A DNA stretch of 64,000 nt from Acidobacteriota bacterium (GTDB lineage Bacteria > Acidobacteriota > Terriglobia > Acidiferrales > UBA7541), in NCBI GenBank assembly GCA_013289715.1, contig JABCZJ010000001.1, forward strand, positions 62,001 through 126,000. Direction: 5' to 3'. Under the pieces are notes generated by a model that saw nothing but the letters and a program-made list of their open reading frames with translations, had not been told where the DNA came from and did no database searches. Below, in pieces: positions 16,203 to 23,587 of the stretch. The stretch's first letter is position 1; each line of letters starts with the position of its first letter. The position numbers and the translations under genes are program-made.

Positions 16203-19200
16203 TCAATCTCCGGGCGCCGGTGCCGGCATGGCCGGCGCTGCAGCCGCGGCGTCTTTCTTGCCAGCGCCCGACCACTTTTCAACTAGATAGAAAATTACCG
16301 GAACCAGGAATATGGCGAGGAAGCTGGAGGCGAGCATGCCTCCGATCACGGTGGTGCCGATAATCTGGCGCGACACGGAACCGGCACCGGTGGCGATCCA
16401 CAAAGGAACGCTGCCGAGGATAAACGCGAAAGACGTCATTAAGATGGGCCGGAGGCGGATTCGGGCGCCTGCGAGCGCGGCGTCTACCAACGGCTTACCT
16501 TGCTCGTATTCGTCTTTTGCGAATTCGACGATCAAGATCGCGTTTTTCGCCGCAAGCCCGATCAGCATGACCAGCCCGATTTGCGAATACACGTCGCTTT
16601 CGATTTGCACCATGTAGGCCGGATAAAACCAACCGGCAACGATGCGGCGCAACCAAAGCGCGGCGAAGGCGCCGAACACCGCGACCGGGGTGCTGAGCAG
16701 CACGCTGAAAGGCAGCGACCAGCTTTCATAGAGCGCGGCGAGAATCAGGAAGACAAACAACAGGGAAAATGCAAAAACGACCGTGGGAGAAACTCCCTGC
16801 TGCGCCAGCTTTTCCTGGAAGGACATGTCCTTATAGTCGTAGCCCATGTCGTGGGGCATGGACTGCGCGAAGACTTCTTCGAGCGCCTGCATGGCCTGTG
16901 CGGAACTGTAGCCAGGAGCGGCGCTGCCGACGATCTGCGCGCTGCGATATTCGTTGAAGCGCATGGTGAATTCGGGGCCGATGCGCGGCTCGAATTTGGT
17001 GAGGGCGGAAAGCGGGACATTGTCGCCCTTATTGTTGCGCACGTAGAATTGCCCGACGTTTTCGGGGCGCGTGCGGTATTCGCCTTCGGCCTCAATGTAC
17101 ACCTGCCACTGGCGGCCGAAGCGGTTGAAATAGTTAATGAAATATCCACCCATGAAGGACTGAAGGGTCTTGTAGACGTCGGAGATGGCGACGCCCTGCT
17201 TGATCACCTTGTCGCGGTCCACGGTGATGAACTGTTGCGGCACGCTGGGCAAATAGGTGGTGGCGAGAAAACCGATCTCCGGGCGTTTGCGGGCCGCGGC
17301 CATGAACGTGTTCAGATTCTGGGTGAGGTATTCGACATCCTTGCCGGCGCGGTCCTCCAGAACAAACGTGAACCCGCCGGAAGTGCCGACGCCGGGGATC
17401 GCGGGAGGTGAAAAGTTGAAGGCGATGCCTTCGGGCAGCTGGCTCAATTTTTGGTTCAGGCGCGCCTTGATTTCCTGAAACTGTTCGGCGCGGGATTTTC
17501 GGTCATCCCAGGGATCCAGAGTGACGAAAAAGAATGCGTTGTAGCTGGTATTCACGAAGCTCAGCAGGCTGAACCCGATCACGCTGGTGGTGTATTTCAC
17601 CCCGGGTGTGTCCCCCAGTATTTTTTCTATGTCGCGCGCCGCGCGGTCCGTGCGTTGCAGCGAAGCGGCGTTCGGAAGCTGCAAGTTGATGAAGAGATAG
17701 CCTTGATCTTCATCCGGCAGGAAGCTGGAGGGTACGTGCGCTCCGAAAAATGCCGCGCCCACTACGAATGCCACGAGCAGCACGATGGCGATGGCGCTCT
17801 TGCGAATCAGCGCGCCGGAGACGGACACGTAGTCGTCCGTCGCCCGCTCGAACGTCCGATTGAACCATGCAAAAAATCTTGCCAGCACGCCCTTGCTCTC
17901 TTCCTTGGGGCGCAGCAAGAGAGCCGAAAGAGCTGGACTGAGAGTGAGGGCGTTGAAAGCGGAGAGGATGACGGAAATCGCGATGGTCACCGCAAATTGC
18001 TGATAAAGGCGTCCGGTGATTCCCGGAATGAATGCGGTGGGAACGAATACAGCGGAAAGCACCAGCGCGATACCGACGACCGGACCCGTCAATTCGTCCA
18101 TGGCTTTGAGGGCGGCCTCCTTGGGGGAGAGGCCTTCTTCGATATGGCGCCCGACGCCTTCGACGACCACGATCGCGTCGTCCACCACCAACCCGATCGC
18201 CAGCACCAGTCCTAATAATGAAAGCGTGTTGATCGAGAATCCGAAAAGCGGGAAAAAGACAAACGTCCCGATCAGCGCCACCGGCACGGCCAGCATCGGA
18301 ATCAACGTGGCGCGCCAGCTTTGCAGGAAGATGTAAACCACCAGGATCACTAGCACGATGGCAATCACGAGCGTCTCGACGATTTCTTTGATTCCAGACG
18401 TCACCGACTTGGTGGTATCCAGCGAAGTCACGTAATCGACGTCCTGCGGGAACGTTTGCTTCATGCCGTCGATCAGCTTATTCACGGCCTTCGCCGCGTC
18501 CACCGCGTTTGAGCCTGGCAACTGGTAAACGGCGATAATCGCGCCGGGTTTGCCGTTCAAGCGGCCTACTCTGCTGTAATCCTGGGAACCCAGTTCCACG
18601 CGCGCCACGTCTTTTACGCGCACCACTCCGCCATCGGGCGTTTCGCGCACTACGATCTGCCCGAACTCCGCCTCGGAAATCAATCGCCCTTGCGCGCGCA
18701 CGGCGTAGGTGTACTCCTGCCCAGGAGGCACGGGCTCGCCGCCCACTTGTCCCGCGGGGTTCACGGTGTTCTGGGCCTGGATCGCGTTGATGATGTCTGT
18801 GACAGTGATGCCTAGCTTAGCCAATTGATCCGGCTTCACCCACATGCGCATCGCGTATTGTCCGGCGCCGAAAATCTGCACGTTGCCAATTCCGTAGGAA
18901 CGCGTCAGCGGGTCGCGAATGTTGATGTAAGCGAAATTGGATAGGAACGCGGCGTCATAGGTGCCTTTCGGCGAATACAACGTCAGCAGCATCAGCGGCG
19001 AGGTCACCGACTTCTGCACGGTGATACCGTAATTGTTGACGTCCGCGGGAAGTTGCGAAGCCGCCTGCGTTTCGCGCATCTGCGCCAAAATTTGATCGGT
19101 GTTCGGATCCGTCTTCACGTCGAAGTCCACGATCATGGTCATTGTGGCGTTGGCCGTGGCGTTCAACGAATACATGTAGTTCATGTTGTCCACGCCGCTC

Positions 19201-19406
19201 ATTTGCTGCTCGATCGGCGTAGCTACGGATTGTTCCAGGGTCTGCGCGTCCGCGCCCACGTAAGTGGCCTGGATTTGTATTTCGGGCGGAGCGATGTTCG
19301 GAAATTGCGCTACGGGGAGGCTGACGATTGTGATGATGCCGACAATTACCATCACAATCGAAATCACGATCGCGACGATAGGACGGTTGATAAAAAATTT
19401 AGACAC
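16203..19406 (-). CDS. RND multidrug efflux transporter, HAE1 family (second pump)
   Basis: The frame is open upstream, but the family start ([20 protein letters not shown]) corresponds to a GTG at 19406, just after the adaptor stop and behind GGAGGG. This gives 1067 residues, identical in length to the transporter at 5466. The proton-relay segment [15 protein letters not shown] and the helix-10 Lys ([16 protein letters not shown]) are present. The C-terminus is a short Ala/Pro/Lys-rich tail. High similarity along the whole length shows that the two pumps are paralogues; the second-half periplasmic domain and the C-tail differ most. It occupies the middle position of an adaptor-pump-channel operon. 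Confidence 0.96.
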   Translation of the reverse strand: MSKFFINRPIVAIVISIVMVIVGIITIVSLPVAQFPNIAPPEIQIQATYVGADAQTLEQSVATPIEQQMSGVDNMNYMYSLNATANATMTMIVDFDVKTDPNTDQILAQMRETQAASQLPADVNNYGITVQKSVTSPLMLLTLYSPKGTYDAAFLSNFAYINIRDPLTRSYGIGNVQIFGAGQYAMRMWVKPDQLAKLGITVTDIINAIQAQNTVNPAGQVGGEPVPPGQEYTYAVRAQGRLISEAEFGQIVVRETPDGGVVRVKDVARVELGSQDYSRVGRLNGKPGAIIAVYQLPGSNAVDAAKAVNKLIDGMKQTFPQDVDYVTSLDTTKSVTSGIKEIVETLVIAIVLVILVVYIFLQSWRATLIPMLAVPVALIGTFVFFPLFGFSINTLSLLGLVLAIGLVVDDAIVVVEGVGRHIEEGLSPKEAALKAMDELTGPVVGIALVLSAVFVPTAFIPGITGRLYQQFAVTIAISVILSAFNALTLSPALSALLLRPKEESKGVLARFFAWFNRTFERATDDYVSVSGALIRKSAIAIVLLVAFVVGAAFFGAHVPSSFLPDEDQGYLFINLQLPNAASLQRTDRAARDIEKILGDTPGVKYTTSVIGFSLLSFVNTSYNAFFFVTLDPWDDRKSRAEQFQEIKARLNQKLSQLPEGIAFNFSPPAIPGVGTSGGFTFVLEDRAGKDVEYLTQNLNTFMAAARKRPEIGFLATTYLPSVPQQFITVDRDKVIKQGVAISDVYKTLQSFMGGYFINYFNRFGRQWQVYIEAEGEYRTRPENVGQFYVRNNKGDNVPLSALTKFEPRIGPEFTMRFNEYRSAQIVGSAAPGYSSAQAMQALEEVFAQSMPHDMGYDYKDMSFQEKLAQQGVSPTVVFAFSLLFVFLILAALYESWSLPFSVLLSTPVAVFGAFAALWLRRIVAGWFYPAYMVQIESDVYSQIGLVMLIGLAAKNAILIVEFAKDEYEQGKPLVDAALAGARIRLRPILMTSFAFILGSVPLWIATGAGSVSRQIIGTTVIGGMLASSFLAIFLVPVIFYLVEKWSGAGKKDAAAAAPAMPAPAPGD

Positions 19407-19411
19407 GGGCC

Positions 19412-20620
19412 TTAGTTTCCCTCCGCCGTCGCGGTTGGTGCCACGTACGGTTTCGGGTTTACTTGCGATCCGGGACGCACCTTCTGCGCGCCCTCGGCCA
19501 CGACGCGCTCGCCCGCCTTCAATCCGTTCGTGATGATCCAATCGCTGCCGGTGCGATCGCCGGGAGTCACCGTGCGAATGTTCACTTTATTTTCGGCGTC
19601 CACTACGGCTACCTGATAGCTGCCTTGCAGCTCGGTAACCGCGCGTTGCGGTATCACGAGCGCGGCGGATTCGATTCTCGTTGCAGCGCGAACTCTCCCG
19701 TAACCCCCTGGCCGCAAAATATTTCCAGGATTCGGGAAGAGGCCTGCGATCAGAATGGCACCGGTGCCTTGATTCACGGCGCGGTCCGCGAAGTCCACGG
19801 TTCCTTGATGTGCGTAAGTGGTGCCGTCAGCAAGCACCAGGTCGAGCGGCAGGCGCTTCATTTCCGCTTGCCTGCCGGATTCGGTGGGAAATCGCCGGTT
19901 GAAGTCGAGGTATTCGGTTTCGCTGACGGTGAAATAAACTTTGATGGGGTCCACCGTCGAGACGGTCGTAACCGGAGCGCTGCTCGTATTGACTAAAGCT
20001 CCGACCTGCAACTGAGCGATACCAGCAATGCCGCTGATGGGCGCAATCAGCCTGGTAAAACCGAGGTTGAGCTTGGCGGTTTCGACGGCAGCCTCCGCCG
20101 ACTGAATTTGGGCTCTGACGCTGACCACCGTGGCTTTCGCCGCCAAATTGTTCTGAACGGCGTTGTCGAGATCCTGTTGACTCGCGGCCTGCTCTTTTGC
20201 GAGTGGTGTGTAGCGGTCAACGTCGAGCTGATCGCGGAGTTGAACGGCTTCCGCGTTGGCTAGCTGCGCTTTGGCTTGCGCCAATTGTCCTTCCGCCTGG
20301 TCGAGAACCGCTTGAAAGGGCCGCGGATCAATCTGGAAGAGCAGCTGGCCCTTCTGGACGAACGCGCCCTCCTGATAATTCTGCTCCTGCAGATAGCCGG
20401 TGACTTGCGCTTTGACGTCGGCGTTTACCAACCCATCGAGCGTGCCGATCCATTCGCTGTAGATCGCCACATCCTTCTGCTGGACCGGCGTCACCATAAC
20501 TTCTGGGGGCGGACCGGCGCTTGCCGCTGGTTTCGGACGCAGAATAAGAGCGATCACCGCGACCGCGATGACTCCGAGGATTACTGCCACTACGAGAGTG
20601 CGTCTGCCGGAACTGTTCAT
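19412..20620 (-). CDS. RND periplasmic adaptor (AcrA/MexA type, second pump)
   Basis: The 402-residue protein has a single N-terminal membrane anchor (TLVVAVILGVIAVAVIALIL) without a lipobox. It then has the barrel-sandwich motif (VKAQVTGYLQEQNYQEGAFV), a long Ala/Gln-rich hairpin (QRDQ-type heptads, about residues 105-175), the second lipoyl half and a beta-barrel (STVDPIKVYFTVSETEYLDF). Compared with the fusion adaptor at 4041 it lacks a STAS domain and has a longer hairpin. It is the first gene of the operon. The transporter GTG lies 5 bases after its stop. Confidence 0.95.
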   Translation of the reverse strand: MNSSGRRTLVVAVILGVIAVAVIALILRPKPAASAGPPPEVMVTPVQQKDVAIYSEWIGTLDGLVNADVKAQVTGYLQEQNYQEGAFVQKGQLLFQIDPRPFQAVLDQAEGQLAQAKAQLANAEAVQLRDQLDVDRYTPLAKEQAASQQDLDNAVQNNLAAKATVVSVRAQIQSAEAAVETAKLNLGFTRLIAPISGIAGIAQLQVGALVNTSSAPVTTVSTVDPIKVYFTVSETEYLDFNRRFPTESGRQAEMKRLPLDLVLADGTTYAHQGTVDFADRAVNQGTGAILIAGLFPNPGNILRPGGYGRVRAATRIESAALVIPQRAVTELQGSYQVAVVDAENKVNIRTVTPGDRTGSDWIITNGLKAGERVVAEGAQKVRPGSQVNPKPYVAPTATAEGN

Positions 20621-20917
20621 GGGAGCTCGTTGACAACCATTTCATCTATAAGTCATTTTCTCTTGTTTTTCAAGCACGCGGCGGATTGTTCAAAGACGAA
20701 GGCACTGCGACTGCCAAAGGCACTTTTCCCCGAACATCCGCAACGGATTACACAGAGCAGCCCCAGTTCGTGAGACGGTGCTCCACGAGGATCAGCGTAA
20801 ACTTAACGCTTCTCTTTACATGCATCAGGTTTCGGGACACTTGGATCCGTTCACGATTCCTGACTGTCTTTGCTCTACCGTGGACGCCCCATCGCTCGGT
20901 TAGATTCAGAACAAGGC
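20621..20917. other. Upstream region of the second RND operon
   Basis: About 300 bp without a gene, between the adaptor start (minus strand) and the end of the alpha/beta hydrolase gene. It contains the candidate sigma-54 site at 20701-20717. No TTCRAC hexamer array is present, unlike the two plus-strand sigma-54 promoters. Confidence 0.4.
20701..20717 (-). promoter_or_regulatory. Candidate sigma-54-type promoter of the second RND operon
   Basis: On the minus strand TTTGGCAGTCGCAGTGCC has GG and GC separated by exactly 10 bases, with TTGGCA and TGC flanks. The start site would be near 20690, about 70 bases before the adaptor ATG, the same geometry as the first pump operon. Because GG-N10-GC occurs often by chance in GC-rich DNA and no hexamer array is present, this is weaker than the two plus-strand promoters. 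Confidence 0.4.
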
Positions 20918-20950
20918 CGTCAAGATGCAGGAAACTGCGTCAAGATGCAG
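20918..20950. repeat. 13-bp direct repeat, period 20
   Basis: CGTCAAGATGCAG occurs at 20918-20930 and again at 20938-20950, separated by 7 bp. The second copy covers the stop codon region of the minus-strand hydrolase gene. A replication slip is the simplest explanation. Confidence 0.7.
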
Positions 20951-22037
20951 ACGAATTCGCGCGCGCAGCTGCAGCTTCGGGTCGCTCGACGGAACGTGCG
21001 ACCTCATGGATTGCGCCGAGCACAAGTTCGGGCTGATCCTGCATGATCCAGTGGGTGCTGCGCGCCGCCAGCACATAACGCCCTTGGGGCAAGCGTTGCG
21101 CGATGGCTTCGTGCTGATCGCGTCTTTTTGCAGGCGTGGATTTTGCAGAGAGGATCACGACGGGCTTGCTGCAAAAATTGCCTGATTCAGCTACGCGCAC
21201 TGCAGACGCAGGCAGATTTTCCAGCTGACTTGCGATGGTTCGGCAGAACTGTTCTTGCACCCAGAAGATTGCTGCCATCTTTCGTTCTTCGACAGGCAAA
21301 TTCCAGAACCACGGACTGGAAACGGAGCCGGATTCAGCGGGCGCTTCGCGGCTGATCAGACGCACTAGGCGACCTGCGAATTTCGTCGCGCCGGAAGTGA
21401 GAAGGAACGCGACGAAACGAATGACGCCGATGCGGCACAGCAGCGCGGCGCGGCTCGCTATGGTGGAACCGATCTCCGCGCGCTTGCGGTCCTGTTCCGA
21501 GGGAGGATTCCATTCGGCCGGCACCACTGGATCCACCAGGACGACGCCCGCGGTTTCCTGCGGATAGCGCGCCGCAAATAATGGCATCGTGAGTCCGCCA
21601 AAAGAATGACCGACTAGAACGTATGGTGGAGGAATCGCGGCGCGCTCGAGCAAAGTATGAAGCTCTTGGACCATGCGTTCGGCCGTTCGCGGCGTGGGAC
21701 CTAAATCGCTCCAACCCAATCCGGCACGGTCGTAGCTGACAACGCGATACGATTGCGCGAGTACACACTGGATTTCGCTCCAGCTGAGCATGGTGGACAT
21801 CAGTCCCGCTTCGAGGACAATCGTGGGGCTTCCCTGCCCTGCTTCCAACATATGTAAACGATGCGTTCCTAGGTCAATGAGCTTGCCAGGCGGCGGATGC
21901 AGCTTTCTGTCGCGGCGCAGGCCGAGTTTCTGGAACAGCGCGCCGGCTGCGACACCGAGCAACAGCAACCCAAAAATCCAAATGAGGGTGTGGATGAACA
22001 AATTTCCTCTTCGCTGCCGACCATTTCTGCCAAGCAC
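20940..22037 (-). CDS. Alpha/beta hydrolase with N-terminal membrane anchor
   Basis: The 365-residue protein has a membrane helix at about 13-35 (LFIHTLIWIFGLLLLGVAAG) and then an alpha/beta hydrolase fold: strand HRLHMLEAGQGSPTIVLEAG, oxyanion region, the nucleophile elbow GHSFGG, and a late His in STHWIMQDQPELV. The acid is probably the Asp of the LVDPVVP region or a later one. Such proteins hydrolyse esters, lactones or peptides; the substrate is unknown. The start is read as GTG 22037; a later start before the membrane helix is possible. The gene begins 12 bases after the stop of the protoporphyrinogen oxidase gene in the same direction, so the two are probably cotranscribed. Confidence 0.85.
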   Translation of the reverse strand: MLGRNGRQRRGNLFIHTLIWIFGLLLLGVAAGALFQKLGLRRDRKLHPPPGKLIDLGTHRLHMLEAGQGSPTIVLEAGLMSTMLSWSEIQCVLAQSYRVVSYDRAGLGWSDLGPTPRTAERMVQELHTLLERAAIPPPYVLVGHSFGGLTMPLFAARYPQETAGVVLVDPVVPAEWNPPSEQDRKRAEIGSTIASRAALLCRIGVIRFVAFLLTSGATKFAGRLVRLISREAPAESGSVSSPWFWNLPVEERKMAAIFWVQEQFCRTIASQLENLPASAVRVAESGNFCSKPVVILSAKSTPAKRRDQHEAIAQRLPQGRYVLAARSTHWIMQDQPELVLGAIHEVARSVERPEAAAARANSSAS

Positions 22038-22049
22038 AGATTGGATGCT

Positions 22050-23489
22050 TCAATTGTGTGTGCGACTACGCAACTTTTCCGCTGCCTGAAAACCCGTATC
22101 GGCGCAATCGCCGATGGAACGCCCTGTCAGATAATTTCCCGCCAGGCAAAGGCCCGGAAATTCGTTCAAAGCTTCGCGAATTTCGTTCACTCTGCGCGCG
22201 TGGCCCACATTGTACTGCGGCAGAGCGCGCGGAAATCTCCACACCGTGCGTTCAATTGGCGGGCCGCTGATTCCGAGGATCTTGGCGTTCTCCGCCTCGA
22301 CCGTTTCGGCAAACACGTCGTAGGGGGCCGTCATCCAGCCACCAGTGCCGGTGCGCACAAAACTCGTCATCAACACGGCCCCCTGGGGTGCGTGGGCCGG
22401 AAATAGCGACGAATTCCAGAATGTGCAGACCGTGTGCAAGCCTTCTCGACGCGGAACCATGAATCCGAAACCGTGCAGCGCGTGGCGCACTTGTTTGCGT
22501 TCGTAGGCCGAGGAGACGACACCCATCGGGGCGTACTCGATCGCGGCTAGAAGCGCAGCCAATTTCGGCGCCTTTTGCTGGAGTAACGAAGCAGCCGCGT
22601 GAGCCGGGACTGCGAGCACTAGCGCCTCGGCTGAGATTTCGGCACCGCCCTTCGCACGGACCTGCCAGGTGGCGGCGCTCGGGGGATTTTCAGCGCATGC
22701 TGCGGTGATCGACTCCACCTGCGCGCCAAAGTGAACATCCTCCCCCAATTTTTCCGCGAGCTTCTCTGCGAGCGTGGCCATGCCGCCCCGGAACGAGCCG
22801 AGCGAGGGCAGCGCGTCGGTGATGTATAGGCCTCCGTGCTTTGCCTGAGAATCCCGTCGCGAAGCCCCGTTGCCCGATTTTTTCGCGTCGCGCTTGGACT
22901 TGTAGGCGCGCAGCGCGCCGCGCAGCACGCTGCCGCGGCTTCGTTCCCATTCCACCAGGTCGGGAAACGCGCTCTCCATGCCCATCTTTTGCGCATCGCC
23001 GAAAAAAACCGTGGAAACGAACGGGTCAGCCAGATAATCCGAAACTTCCGCGCCGAATTTTCGTCCTACGAATTCCGCAAGGGACTCTTCCTCGGCCGGT
23101 GGTTGCGTATTTCGTAGGACTTCACTCAGCAGCCGGTATTTCGATTGGCGCCCGACCAATTGCGTCGCGAGCAGACCTGTGGGGGAAAAAGGCGCAAGAT
23201 GAAGGCGGCCGTCCCTGAGAATGTAGCGCTTCGCCTTCGGATCGCCGGCTACGAATTCTTTTTCAAGGTTGAGCTCACGGACCAGGTTCCACACCGATGC
23301 CGGAAATCGCGGACACTGCGGACCTGCTTCGAATACAAATCCGTTTCGTCTTACCGTGGAGATCATGCCGCCGGGGCGTGGGGACGCTTCCAGTACGACC
23401 GCCTGAATGCCCAATTGCCGCAGGCGGAACGCGCAAGCGAGGCCGCTGATTCCGCCGCCGATGACCACTGTTTTGTATATGTGCCCCAC
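22050..23489 (-). CDS. hemY: Protoporphyrinogen oxidase, HemY type
   Basis: The 479-residue flavoprotein begins with an FAD-binding Rossmann motif (VVIGGGISGLACAFRLRQLG) and the family's RPGGMIST segment. The C-terminal FAD motif (CLAGNYLTGRSIGDCADTGF) is also typical of oxygen-dependent protoporphyrinogen oxidases, which convert protoporphyrinogen IX or coproporphyrinogen III in haem synthesis. The middle contains the NADPDP-like FVSTVFFGDAQKMGMESAFP region. No other haem genes are in the window. Amine oxidase relatives share the fold, but the length and both motifs support this call. It is transcribed divergently from the ligase-acyltransferase gene. Confidence 0.85.
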   Translation of the reverse strand: MGHIYKTVVIGGGISGLACAFRLRQLGIQAVVLEASPRPGGMISTVRRNGFVFEAGPQCPRFPASVWNLVRELNLEKEFVAGDPKAKRYILRDGRLHLAPFSPTGLLATQLVGRQSKYRLLSEVLRNTQPPAEEESLAEFVGRKFGAEVSDYLADPFVSTVFFGDAQKMGMESAFPDLVEWERSRGSVLRGALRAYKSKRDAKKSGNGASRRDSQAKHGGLYITDALPSLGSFRGGMATLAEKLAEKLGEDVHFGAQVESITAACAENPPSAATWQVRAKGGAEISAEALVLAVPAHAAASLLQQKAPKLAALLAAIEYAPMGVVSSAYERKQVRHALHGFGFMVPRREGLHTVCTFWNSSLFPAHAPQGAVLMTSFVRTGTGGWMTAPYDVFAETVEAENAKILGISGPPIERTVWRFPRALPQYNVGHARRVNEIREALNEFPGLCLAGNYLTGRSIGDCADTGFQAAEKLRSRTHN

Positions 23490-23587
23490 AACCTGTAAAT
23501 TGTATCAAAGAGAATGGTGGGTGAACGCGCGGGAGGCCGCCGAACCTCGATGCCTGAGTATCTGACAAATTCCATTCGAGAGCGAAC

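Noticed and set aside
16500..17411. 303-codon plus-strand frame
   Set aside because: Antisense shadow of the second RND transporter gene.
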